From Ostreococcus lucimarinus CCE9901 (Eukaryota; Chlorophyta; Mamiellophyceae; Mamiellales; Bathycoccaceae), in assembly GCF_000092065.1 (NCBI RefSeq), contig NC_009365.1, forward strand, positions 434,001-498,000: 64,000 bases of DNA. The letters run 5' to 3'. The translations under genes and the position numbers were made by a program. Positions 1 through 9,008 of the stretch are shown here, one piece after another; within the stretch, counting starts at the first letter, position 1, and each line of letters begins with the position of its first letter. The notes beneath the pieces were generated by a model. The model saw nothing but the letters and a program-made list of their open reading frames with translations, was not told the DNA's origin and ran no database searches.

Positions 1-58
1 CAACATTCGCTCGCTTGATTCATTTCCTTTTCCTTCACACCGCGGCGCGTCGCCCGAG

Positions 59-1102
59 ATGTCCGACGCCGAGCGCGCGGACGACGTGTCGAGCGATGCG
101 TCGAGCGAGCTCGCGCGCCTTCGCGACGTTGCCGCGCGCGATGATTGGCTCGTCGAGGTCCCATCGTCGAGCTGTGCGTTGGAACGCTCGCTCGGCTGCG
201 GATCGTCCGGTGAAGCGTTTCTGGCGTCCTGGCGCGGCGCGCGCGTGGTGGTGAAGACCATGAAACTATTACACGACGATGACGCCGCGAGAAGGGCGCT
301 GGCGCGAAGAGCGTTCGTGAGAGAGTGCGAAATCATGGCGAGGCTGAGACACCCAAACGTGTTGGCGTTTTACGGGGCGAACGCGAACGGGAGAGACGCG
401 AGCGTGGTGTGCGAGTACGCCCCGGGCGGGACGCTGAAGCAGTGGTTGCACGAAAATAAAGGGAAGAAACGGTCGCTAAGCGCGCGGTTGGGGATGGCGT
501 TGGATATCGCGAGAGCGTTCGCGTATTTGGAGTCGCGAACGCCTCGCGTGATGCATCGAGATTTGAAACCGAGCAACGTGTTCGTGAGCGTCGATGGACG
601 AGCGCTCGTGGCGGATTTCGGGTTGGCACGATTTGTTGCGCCAAGAGGAGAAGATCTCACAGGAGAGACCGGGACGTACATATACATGGCGCCGGAGGTG
701 ATTAAGAGTCAACATTACGACGAACGCGCTGACGTGTTCTCGTATGGGATTTTACTTTACGAGCTGGTCACGGGAATAGAACCGTACCAACCGCATCATT
801 TCACGGGGATTCAAATCGCAACGGCCGTCGCAGATCGCGCGTTTCGGCCGAAGATTCCGGATTCCACGCACGCCGGATTAACAGCCATCATTGAGATGTG
901 TTGGCAACAAGACGCAAGCAATCGGCCGTCATTCGAACGTGTTCGTGAATCGATGGAAACCATGGTTCCGGACATTCTCAAAGAGGAAGAGACAAAACTC
1001 GCAGAACAACGTGAGAATCCAAGTTTTCAAGCGAAGACGCTCCAAAATTTATCGAGTACGCTCGCCGATTGGTCGAAAAAGATGTCCGATTTAGCTTCGT
1101 AG
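59..1102 (+). CDS. TKL-type Ser/Thr protein kinase
   Basis: A 347-residue protein that is one protein kinase domain. The glycine loop (LGCGSSGEAF) is near residues 45-54, the ATP-binding Lys is 66 (VVVK), the catalytic loop is HRDLKPSN at 166-173, DFG is at 186-188 and APE at 211-213. The TGTYIYMAPEV activation segment and GILLYELVTG region resemble plant and algal tyrosine-kinase-like (TKL) Ser/Thr kinases. No membrane segment or regulatory domain is visible, so it is probably soluble and cytoplasmic. The roughly 65-residue C-terminal tail is charged. The ATG at 59 is the first in frame. The substrate cannot be inferred. The next gene on the same strand begins only 65 bp after the stop. Confidence 0.9.
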   Translation: MSDAERADDVSSDASSELARLRDVAARDDWLVEVPSSSCALERSLGCGSSGEAFLASWRGARVVVKTMKLLHDDDAARRALARRAFVRECEIMARLRHPNVLAFYGANANGRDASVVCEYAPGGTLKQWLHENKGKKRSLSARLGMALDIARAFAYLESRTPRVMHRDLKPSNVFVSVDGRALVADFGLARFVAPRGEDLTGETGTYIYMAPEVIKSQHYDERADVFSYGILLYELVTGIEPYQPHHFTGIQIATAVADRAFRPKIPDSTHAGLTAIIEMCWQQDASNRPSFERVRESMETMVPDILKEEETKLAEQRENPSFQAKTLQNLSSTLADWSKKMSDLAS

Positions 1103-1167
1103 CGCGATTAACAAAGTTTGGTTTCCACACAAAACCACTTCCCTGCGCGCGTCAAACAGCGACGGAC

Positions 1168-2148
1168 ATGCGTCGTCGACACAAACGTATAATATCCCAT
1201 GTGATTGCGACACTCATGCTTAATTGTAGGGGAACGGTGCTCGCCGCGGACGTTCGACCTCGAGACGAAACCGACGCCATCGTCGGTGCGCGAGGCGCAA
1301 TGTCGAGCCGCATCATAGGTGGAGTCATACCTGACTCTCCGTTATCAAAATACGCGCATGTTGTGGCTATTTTTGTTCAATCTGGGATGAGCGAGTACTT
1401 TCGTTGCGGTGGAACGCTCATCTCCAACGTGCACGTCATGTCTGCCGCGCACTGTTTCTTTGACCGCGCCGGCGTGTCGAACGTTGGAGCGTATTCATCG
1501 GTGGTCGTCAGATTCGGCGCACACGCCGACGTGAATGCGGGTGCGATGACGGCGAGCGTTGTCCGCATAGATGGACATCCTGAGTTCAGTGATATTACCT
1601 GGGACAACGACGTTTCAGTCCTCACGCTTTCGTCTCCCGTCGACGTCGCATCGTACCCGCCCGTTGTACTAGCTTGGAATCCGGCCGACATCAACGTCGG
1701 CCAGATCGCACACGTCGTCGGTTGGGGCACTCGAGACGATAACATGTTAAGCAAAGTGATGATGGAAGGTACGGTGCCCATTGTGTCACACGCGCAGTGC
1801 ACCGCCGCCGGCAGTTACGCCCCGAGTGAAATTCTGCCTTCGATGGTCTGCGCCGGTTACGCCCAAGGCGGCGTCGACGCGTGCCAGGGAGATTCCGGCG
1901 GTCCGTTGATTCAGAATTCAAAGCAAATCGGGATCGTCAGTTGGGGCGAAGGATGCGCGCTCCCACAAAAGTACGGCGTGTACTTCGCCGTGCGCGCCGC
2001 GCAAGGCTTTCTGGCTCTCGCCACGGATTCGTCGGTGTATCAATTTTCGCCTTCCGACGACCAAGCATCGCCGCCGCCATCGCCGACGCCGACGCCGACC
2101 CCGCAATTTCCCATTTTCAGTGGACTCTTCGCCTGGCTCTCGGCGTGA
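1168..2148 (+). CDS. Secreted trypsin-like serine protease (S1A family)
   Basis: A 326-residue chymotrypsin-fold protease. Residues 1-26 (basic start, then ISHVIATLML) look like a signal peptide ending near TVLA. The activation site is RIIGG at 48-52. The triad is His95 (SAAHC), Asp148 (DNDV) and Ser243 (GDSGGP). Asp237, six residues before the catalytic Ser, occupies the S1-pocket position that gives cleavage after Arg or Lys in trypsin. A Pro/Ser/Thr-rich linker (about 300-312) precedes a short hydrophobic tail. The reading frame is open further upstream to 1069, but that overlaps the kinase gene. The ATG at 1168 gives the signal peptide and is preferred. It is probably exported or in an endomembrane compartment. 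Confidence 0.9.
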   Translation: MRRRHKRIISHVIATLMLNCRGTVLAADVRPRDETDAIVGARGAMSSRIIGGVIPDSPLSKYAHVVAIFVQSGMSEYFRCGGTLISNVHVMSAAHCFFDRAGVSNVGAYSSVVVRFGAHADVNAGAMTASVVRIDGHPEFSDITWDNDVSVLTLSSPVDVASYPPVVLAWNPADINVGQIAHVVGWGTRDDNMLSKVMMEGTVPIVSHAQCTAAGSYAPSEILPSMVCAGYAQGGVDACQGDSGGPLIQNSKQIGIVSWGEGCALPQKYGVYFAVRAAQGFLALATDSSVYQFSPSDDQASPPPSPTPTPTPQFPIFSGLFAWLSA

Positions 2149-2444
2149 ATAACTAAACTAGAGAAATAATTTTGTCGTCGCGTCGCCACCGCTGGGCGGC
2201 GCACCGCGCCACCGCTGGGCGCTGGTCCGCCCGCGCGTCACCGCACACCCCGACGCTCGCGTCGACCGCCCGTCCACGGATCGCCGGTCGGTACATGCGC
2301 GTCGCCCGCGCCGTCGCTCGCATCAGCGTCGTCGTACGCCCCCCCGCGCGACAAACAGCGCGACGACACGCGGTGCCCGCGACTCGTCCACGCGCGACGA
2401 ATTTCTTCTTCAACGCCTCGCGAGGCGTCGCCGCGAGCGCCGCG

Positions 2445-2802
2445 ATGGGGAACGACGACGTCACGGTGACGTTTAGTCACAACTGAGGTGCGTCGGCGCG
2501 TCACGACGGACGAAGGCTCGAGACGAGGGGAAAGATGGGCGACGCGTGGGTTTTGAGACTGACTGAACGACGCTCGACGCGCAGACGGAGGGATGCAAGA
2601 ATTCGAAGCCGCGAAGTCGGCGATTCTTAAGGTGAAACCCAGCGCGAATGTGATCGCGAATCGCGTGGACGCGTATCCGATCACCGTCAGGGTAAGCGTG
2701 GGCGAACGCGAAGTGTGGAGCGGGAGACAACAGCTGTTGTTCCGGAAAAATGGAAGACCGGCGATGAAGGATATCGAGGAAGCGATGCGAAAGCTCGGTT
2801 GA
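2445..2802 (+). CDS. SelenoH-like Rdx-family selenoprotein, UGA read as Sec, two exons
   Basis: Proposed CDS join(2445..2487, 2585..2802), 86 residues. Exon 1 encodes a short beta-strand (VTVTF) and then SHN followed by an in-frame TGA at 2484-2486. One base later comes a good donor (GAG|GTGCGT). The intron has a CTGAC branch point and ends in GCGCAG. Splicing yields GAC as the next codon and keeps exon 2 in frame. Exon 2 (AAKSAIL, REVWSGRQQ, then an acidic C-terminal helix) resembles the end of the SelenoH/SelW thioredoxin-like Rdx family. A SECIS-like stem-loop lies 50 nt after the stop, so the TGA is best read as selenocysteine 14. Rdx proteins usually have CxxU; here the first position is Ser. 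The frame is also open upstream to about 2172, so a longer N-terminus is possible. Confidence 0.72.
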
Positions 2803-2851
2803 TGCCGGGATGAGATTCCGCGAGATAGGTGTGAAGGCGGCGCGCGACGGG

Positions 2852-2929
2852 GCGAAGGTGATGACGAAGGATTCAACAAACTTGCTCTACGAGCGGGGAG
2901 AATTCTTTTGATGATGCTCGTTTCTTCGC
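2852..2929 (+). promoter_or_regulatory. Eukaryotic SECIS element (form II-like) in the 3' UTR
   Basis: This stem-loop lies 50 nt after the SelenoH-like stop codon. The non-Watson-Crick core is ATGA (2861-2864) opposite TGAT (2909-2912). Helix II is GAAGGATTC (2866-2874) with GAATTCTTT (2900-2908), 9 bp including G-U pairs. The apical side has AACAAA (2875-2880) about 10 nt after the core, which supplies the conserved unpaired adenines. An extra apical mini-helix, CTTGCTC with GAGCGGG around a 3-nt loop (2881-2897), is the form II signature. The lower helix has GCGAAG (2852-2857) pairing with CTTCGC (2924-2929). All of this was found by eye. Nothing else was recognised between here and 3151, which is the convergent 3' spacer with LPA1. 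Confidence 0.75.
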
Positions 2930-3151
2930 GCGATACCGCGCTTTGCGTCTGGTTATGATTTTTACTGTACCGGTACTATTGTAAGAGTACTCCGTTAGAC
3001 CATATTTATTACTCAACGATGAAGCGTTATACCGAGACGCTCGCGCGGTGCCTTCTCGAACGAAAACACGCGCATCGCGGCTACGAAGAATGTGAATAAT
3101 GCCAAATGTACGACATCGGTATTAAAAAATCGCTCTAACGCGCGCTCGCAC

Positions 3152-4389
3152 TTACACTCCCGTTACCTTGCCCTGAATGGAGTCTTCATCGGGCAAATCC
3201 TCGAACAGCTTCATCCAGTTCGGAATCCCAGCTCCAGACTTCCAAATCGTACCGTTCTTCGCCACGCCGAAGAAGACGTCGCGAACCGTTGGATCAAAAC
3301 CGGACGATTCGATTTGATTGATGATCCAGCGCTTCCAAGCTCCATTGTCCACAGGCATGAGCTTCAGCTTCTTGTCACCGCCGAGCAGCGCAGCCGCCGC
3401 ACTAGCGGTGAGCTCGGTGGTCTTTGAAGTCTTCGCTTTGCGTCTTCGCTGACCAAACGGCAACTCGTCTCCGGATTCTTCGCCGCTCTCGTCCATGGCC
3501 ACCGGTAAGATGACAATCTTATTCTTCGTCAACTTTTCCTTGAACCTCTCCAAACTTTCGAGGGTTTTTGTGATATGCTCTTCGCTCCCCGCGACGATGA
3601 AGACGCGATACGATCCGCGCAAGCGCGAAAACAACACATTCTTATCGCCGTCGCCGAGCGTCACGCCCAAGCGCCCCAACTCTTCCTCGCGCTCAACTTT
3701 CTGAATGATTTTCTCGCGCCCTTGAAGTTCACCGCGCAATAACACCGAGAACGCGAGGAGCCCGACGGTATTGATTCCTAAATTCGTCACCGTCTCGGTC
3801 AAATCGGGCGCGCCCTCGCCCCCCTGCACCGCCTTGATCAGACGCGTGCCGATGATGAACAAACCCAAACCCGCCCCCGCGGCTAATCCTCCGAATAAAT
3901 AAAGCTTGAAGAATCGAAACGGTTCTTGCGCCTCCGCGCGCAAATTCACCATCGTCGACGCGCCTCGACCTCCCTTCACCGCCGCCGCGACTTCTCCGTA
4001 CTGCGTCGACGCTCGAAACGCGTCCAAATCCGGGTCGCTCGTCAGCACCTTGAACTTCAAATTATGCACGTTCACCGCCGCGATGAGATCGTCCTTCGCC
4101 TCGTCGTACATGTTCATCTTGACGTATCCACACGCTCGATTATAACTCGCCGCCCTGGCCTCGTCTTCGTTCGGTTTCATCTCCAGCGCTCGCGTGAACG
4201 CCCGCGTCGCCGCCTCGTGTTCGCCCCTCTCGAACAATCGCAGTCCCTCGTTCACCGCCGTCGCCGCGTCCGCGTACGACGCGCGCGTCGTCGTCGACGA
4301 CGATTCGTCCGACGCGCGCGTTCGAGTCGCCGTTCGCACGCTCCCCGCGCGTCGTCGTCGCCTCGCGCCCGCGTCGTCCATCGTCGTCG

Positions 4390-4422
<33 letters not shown>

Positions 4423-4531
4423 CGCGCGTCGCGCCGGCGCGTCCCGCGTCGCGCGACGTCGCGCGCGCGCGTCGCCCCGCGCGCGTCGCGACGACCCGCG
4501 GCGCGCTCGCGCGGACGCGCGCCGTCGACAT
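3152..4531 (-). CDS. LPA1: LOW PSII ACCUMULATION 1 (LPA1)-like chloroplast TPR membrane protein
   Basis: A 459-residue protein. Residues 1-80 are Arg/Ala/Thr-rich with poly-Thr runs and look like a chloroplast transit peptide. A TPR region follows at about 88-170 (NEGLRLFERGEHEAATRAF, ASYNRACGYVKM). Two hydrophobic segments lie at about 208-228 and 249-266, and then a soluble C-terminal half that includes KIVILPVAMDESGE. This order matches plant LPA1, an intrinsic thylakoid protein that helps assemble photosystem II and D1. The frame extends 23 codons upstream, but the ATG at 4531 gives the better transit peptide. The gene is divergent from the methyltransferase gene, with 186 bp between start codons. 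Confidence 0.85.
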
Positions 4532-4717
4532 CGCGCGATGGGCGACGCGATAAGGCGCGGTGTGACGCCGAGGACGGCGATTTCGTCTTCGTATGGGCAA
4601 ACAGTGTGATTCCTAAACCCCAGGACGGACGCGACGTCCGGACGCGCCGTCGCCGACCGCGCGCGACGCGCCGCAGGTGGCGACGCGCGCGAACGCGTCG
4701 GCGCGAGAAAGCGCGCG

Positions 4718-5692
4718 ATGGCGGCGCGAGCGACGCGCGCGCGACCGGGACGCGCGGTCGAGCGCGCGAGACGCGACGACGCGCGGAAAGGATGGCGAGG
4801 CAGAGGACGCGCGCGGGGCGCGACGAGGACGAAGACGACGACGACGACGACGACGACGGAGACGAGCGAGGAAGAGGAAGCGACGTGGACGCGAGCGAAA
4901 ATCGCGGTGCGACGACGGATCGAGGGCGGGGACGAAGACGTGTACGCGAACGCGCTGGCGAGCGAGGAGGCGACGACGCGGGACGACGACGAGACGCGAG
5001 CGACGACGTCGACGTCGAGCGCGACGCACGCGATGGATGTGTTGGCGTTCAGACGTCTGAGCGCGATGATGAATACGTTTGAGAAGAATGTGGAGACGCA
5101 CGGGATCGCGAGACAGGTGGTGGTGATCACGGCTGGGGCGGATACGCGGGCGTTTCGATTGCCGTTTCCGAGCGGAACGGCGATTTTCGAGTGCGCGGAC
5201 GGGACGGTGCACACGAAAGCGGCAGCCGTGATGAAGAAAGTTGGGGCGAAACCTTCGAAGGGGTGCTCGCACAGGCGCGTGCCGGTGGATGCGACCGCGA
5301 CAGACGCGGCTTATGGTGATTTAGAGGAACGTTTGGAACGCGCGGGATACCGCCCAGACGTGCGCTCGTTGTGGTTGGTGCAAGACGTACACGCGTGGGA
5401 TCACTCGCGGTTGTCGAATTTCATCACCGAAAGTGCGGATTTGATGACAACCGGGAGCGAACTCATCATAGACGCCAGCGCGTTGACGTCGACGGACGAC
5501 ATCATTCGTCGAGAATTTGCGTCAAACGGCGTCATGCCCGAAGTCGTGCGCATCCCCGCCGACGAAGGTCGAGAGCCCATTCGTTTAGTCTTAGGATGCG
5601 CCCAGCGAGTGTCGCTGAAGGAGTCGGAGTATTATCGTGAGCAATTGCGCGCCGCCGAGGACGAGGCTGACGAAGACGGCTTTGAGGACTGA
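4718..5692 (+). CDS. SAM-dependent methyltransferase, leucine carboxyl methyltransferase (PPM1/LCMT) fold
   Basis: A 324-residue protein. The SAM-binding motif VVITAGADTRAFRLPFP lies at about 135-151, followed by an acidic motif (FECADGTVH) as in the LCMT/TIGR00027 methyltransferase family. The first 60 residues are Arg-rich with a poly-Thr run and could be an organelle-targeting peptide. The C-terminus ends in an acidic tail. A classical leucine carboxyl methyltransferase acts on PP2A, but this protein is closer to the broader plant and bacterial group whose substrates are mostly unknown, so I do not assign one. Internal Met residues at about 106 and 117 are possible shorter starts. The 3' end is convergent with the next gene, with a 43-bp gap. 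Confidence 0.75.
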   Translation: MAARATRARPGRAVERARRDDARKGWRGRGRARGATRTKTTTTTTTTETSEEEEATWTRAKIAVRRRIEGGDEDVYANALASEEATTRDDDETRATTSTSSATHAMDVLAFRRLSAMMNTFEKNVETHGIARQVVVITAGADTRAFRLPFPSGTAIFECADGTVHTKAAAVMKKVGAKPSKGCSHRRVPVDATATDAAYGDLEERLERAGYRPDVRSLWLVQDVHAWDHSRLSNFITESADLMTTGSELIIDASALTSTDDIIRREFASNGVMPEVVRIPADEGREPIRLVLGCAQRVSLKESEYYREQLRAAEDEADEDGFED

Positions 5693-5735
5693 TCAGCTTT
5701 TCACGAGCTTCATTAATGTACAACACGAAATTTGA

Positions 5736-8700
5736 TTACAACTTTGACTTCTTCCCGTCCTTTTCCTTCTTCTCCTTCTTCTCTTTCTTCTCTTTCTTCG
5801 CCTTCTTCGCCTTCTTCTCTTTCTTAAATTCATGCGTTTTACGCTTTTTGTCTTTCACCTCAGCCTCTGGCGCGTCTTCGTCCGCTTCGGAATCCTCGAA
5901 GACCACTTTTTTGCCTTGCGAGTCGCCGCCGCCTTGCTCCATCCAATCGATCGCCGTGTGATCGCTCGTGGAGTCGAGTGGTGAACTTATAGCTTCAGTT
6001 TCGATCAAATCATCTAGCCCTCTCGGATCAGATGCATTTTGAGCGCCGATACCCTTCTCCCGAAGCACTCGAAGCGTCTTTTGCATGTCAAATTCAGCTT
6101 CTCGTTGCGCTTTGCGCGCGGGCTGCAGCGCGAGCGGACTGTGCATCTCTTTCGCCTTTTCGCGCGATCCAACCACCATTCGTGATGAACGACTGAGCAT
6201 TTTTTGCTCAAATATCGGTAGAGCAAAGTCAAATCCAGAGTTTGGGCCGTGCTTTCGTACTCCATCAACCAAGGTGTCGGCAAGAAGGACGGCGTCACTC
6301 ATGGCTTGATTCGCACCTTGCGCCTTGAATGGAGTCATCGGGTGAGCGGCGTCACCAATCAACGTGACGCGACGCTTTGATTCATCAGTAGGGCGGAGTA
6401 ATACCGGATCGAGCAATTCCCTGTCGTACACTGGGTAGCCCGACATACAATCCAGCGGCGTGTTGCGAAGCAAATCTGGAACAGGGTCATGCCACTGCGC
6501 ACAACGCCGAACTATTTCCTCCTTTAGCGTCGTCGCATCTTTCGTGTATTGACGCGCTGTTTCTTCAGAGCATGGAAAAGATAGCTGCCACATAGTCGAA
6601 GTAGTCGTGAAGGGCATGGCATACAACCGTGTGGCGCCGTCGACCGTCTCAAAAATACGTCGATGCGCGAGCGGTACGTTCATTATCTTCTCATCCACGA
6701 TTCCTAGCACGACACACAATCCAACATAGTTCAGACGATCTCCTGGGAGGTCTAAATGACGTCGCACGGTTGAGAATATCCCGTCCGACCCCACGAGTAG
6801 AGCTCCATCGAGCTCGGTACCATCCGTGGACGCGACGGAGACTCCATTTTCGCGAGCCACAAAGCTCTTGAGCTTGCTATTCCAGCGAATAGTTCCCGGT
6901 TGCACAGCTTCGATGATGCGAGATCGAAGCACTTGACGGGGTATATGAATGAATCGTCCAGAATTTTGCACCTCGCGACGTTCACGCGACTTTGCTCCAA
7001 AAGCCTCTCCGAAAAATCCAATAATGTGCCCCTCTGCGTCAAAGGTGTAATGTGACGTCGAAGGAGCATCGTCTTGAGATATGTCAACGCCCATGGCTTG
7101 TATAGCGTCTTGGGCTTGCACAGTGAGCCCATATCCTTGAGCGCGCGCGTCAAAGCTTTCATCTGACTCCAACACGATGACATCGAATCCTTTGCTCTGC
7201 AATGCCACGGCTGCCGCCGCGCCTCCTATGCCCCCACCAGCGATTATAACTCGTCCACATTTCGAAACGTCGACGGGAGGACCGTATTTTTCATTGTTCG
7301 CGCCGTGTCGTTGCTGCTTGAGATGCTTCACCACACTATGCTGTCCAGCCGTCGTAAACGCCCACTCCAAATTGTTCAACTCTTCATCACTGAACTCATC
7401 CATGAGTCTCTTCACTGATCGAGCCAGCGCGGTAAACAACGCATCGTTTACTTGTCCGGAGTTTGCAAACGTCCAAGCGACGTTAACCAGATCTTGAGCG
7501 TTGAAATTATCCGCTTGGTGCTCGGCCGCGGATGCCAATGCGACAAAGAGAGCCTCGCTGAGTTGGCTTGCTTGGTCAAACGTCCAAACTATGTTGGCGA
7601 TATTCGGCGCATCTAAATCGTTCAGTCGATGATCCAATATCGATTTTCGCGCTGCAACAAAAAGTTTGGCATCATATCGACCGAGTTTTGCAAACGCCCA
7701 CGTGGTATTCACGAGGTCTTGGGTGTTGAAATCAGCCAAGCACCGTTCTGACAGGCTCGCCAACGAAGTGAATAACTTTTCGTCGTGATGACACGCCTTC
7801 CCGAAAGCCCAGGCGGTATTGGCAATATCCTGAGAATTAAACTCACTCGCATTCGCGGTCATTCTGCGCTCGATAGAACGACCGAACTTGGAAAAAAGTT
7901 CGGCGTCCAGATGCCCACATTTGGAAAAAGACCAAACCGTGTTCGTCAAGCCTTGCGCGTTCAAGGCGCTCAGGTGCCGCTCTGCGTGCTTGGCGAGCGT
8001 CGTAAACAATTTTGCGTCGTATTGTCCCGCCTTAGCGAACGCGTAGATGAGATTTGAAAAGTCTTGCGCGTTGAAATCATCCAAGCGTTCTTGCGCCTTC
8101 TGCGACATTGCGCGAAACAAACCAACGTCGACAAAGCCCGACTTTGCGAACCCCCAAGCCGTGTTCGACAAACCTTGCGTGTTGAACTCCCCCAAACGTC
8201 TCTCCACACACCGCGCCAGAGCTTTAAACAGCCTCGCGTCGGCGTGTCCCACCGAGGCGAACGCCCAGCAAGTATTCGTGAGCTCTTGCGAATTAAATCG
8301 CTCCGCGTGTCGCTCCGCCATCCTCGCCAACGCGCTAAACAATCGTTCACACTTGTAATCCGCCTTGGCGAACGCCCACGCAATGTTCGCCAACTCTTGC
8401 CCTCGATCGATCCCTCCCAAGTGTCGCTCTATCGCCTTCGCGAGCGCGGCGAACAACTCCTCGCTCCCTCCTCCCTTGGCCGCGCCGTGCGCCACGTTCG
8501 CCAGCTCCCGTCCCCCCATCTTCGATCGCTCATCCCTCACGAATTCGATCGTGTGCGCGATCAATCGTTCGTGCGCATCATTCATCCCGTCCCCATCGCT
8601 CGAGCTCGCCCGTTCACCGTCGCATCGCATCCGTCCGACGCTCGTCCACACCGCCGACAGGTGAATGTGATTCATCCGTCCCGCGCTCTCGTCTCGCAGC

Positions 8701-9008
8701 GCGTACACCTCGCGCAACGATCGCGCGTTCTTCACGTTCGCCGTCAGCAACGCCGGCGAGGGCGCGTTCCCGCGTCTCGCTCCTCCGCTCCCCCCCGTCG
8801 TCGTTCCCATCGTCGTCATCGCGTTCGTTTTCCTCGCCGCCGGCGCCGGCGTCGCGCCCAGTCCGCACGCCGCCCGCGCGTCCGCGCGCGACATCCCTCC
8901 GACCTCGAGCGCGCGCGCGCGCGCCTTCGCGCGCTCCTTCTTCCCCATCTTCTTTTTCTTCGCCGTCGCCGTCGTCGTCGCGTCGCCGTCGCCGTCGCCG
9001 TCGCCCAT
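5736..9008 (-). CDS. Fusion: 37-residue helical (ANTWAFA-type) repeats + FAD-dependent monooxygenase, SKL end
   Basis: One uninterrupted frame of 1,090 residues. The N-terminus is Lys/Arg-rich (KKKKMGKKERAKARARA). Residues about 165-560 hold ten or eleven tandem 37-residue repeats built on an (S/A)QDLxNTAWAFAKxG...LF core, like OPR/HPR helical RNA-binding repeats of organelle gene-expression factors. Residues about 580-950 are a complete class A flavin monooxygenase: dinucleotide site GGGIGGAAAAVAL, second motif VGSDGIFSTVR, FAD-binding GDAAHPMTPFKAQGANQA. The tail is extremely Lys/Glu-rich and ends KKSKL, a match to the peroxisomal PTS1 signal. The frame nominally opens three codons upstream with a GTG; the ATG at 9008 is used. 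The substrate is unknown. It starts only 38 bp from the divergent FAM192A gene. Confidence 0.85.
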   Translation of the reverse strand: MGDGDGDGDATTTATAKKKKMGKKERAKARARALEVGGMSRADARAACGLGATPAPAARKTNAMTTMGTTTGGSGGARRGNAPSPALLTANVKNARSLREVYALRDESAGRMNHIHLSAVWTSVGRMRCDGERASSSDGDGMNDAHERLIAHTIEFVRDERSKMGGRELANVAHGAAKGGGSEELFAALAKAIERHLGGIDRGQELANIAWAFAKADYKCERLFSALARMAERHAERFNSQELTNTCWAFASVGHADARLFKALARCVERRLGEFNTQGLSNTAWGFAKSGFVDVGLFRAMSQKAQERLDDFNAQDFSNLIYAFAKAGQYDAKLFTTLAKHAERHLSALNAQGLTNTVWSFSKCGHLDAELFSKFGRSIERRMTANASEFNSQDIANTAWAFGKACHHDEKLFTSLASLSERCLADFNTQDLVNTTWAFAKLGRYDAKLFVAARKSILDHRLNDLDAPNIANIVWTFDQASQLSEALFVALASAAEHQADNFNAQDLVNVAWTFANSGQVNDALFTALARSVKRLMDEFSDEELNNLEWAFTTAGQHSVVKHLKQQRHGANNEKYGPPVDVSKCGRVIIAGGGIGGAAAAVALQSKGFDVIVLESDESFDARAQGYGLTVQAQDAIQAMGVDISQDDAPSTSHYTFDAEGHIIGFFGEAFGAKSRERREVQNSGRFIHIPRQVLRSRIIEAVQPGTIRWNSKLKSFVARENGVSVASTDGTELDGALLVGSDGIFSTVRRHLDLPGDRLNYVGLCVVLGIVDEKIMNVPLAHRRIFETVDGATRLYAMPFTTTSTMWQLSFPCSEETARQYTKDATTLKEEIVRRCAQWHDPVPDLLRNTPLDCMSGYPVYDRELLDPVLLRPTDESKRRVTLIGDAAHPMTPFKAQGANQAMSDAVLLADTLVDGVRKHGPNSGFDFALPIFEQKMLSRSSRMVVGSREKAKEMHSPLALQPARKAQREAEFDMQKTLRVLREKGIGAQNASDPRGLDDLIETEAISSPLDSTSDHTAIDWMEQGGGDSQGKKVVFEDSEADEDAPEAEVKDKKRKTHEFKKEKKAKKAKKEKKEKKEKKEKDGKKSKL

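Noticed and set aside
4590-4606. 17-mer TCGTATGGGCAAACAGT also found at 41984-42001
   Set aside because: One shared 17-mer in 64 kb is compatible with chance and the flanks show no further similarity.
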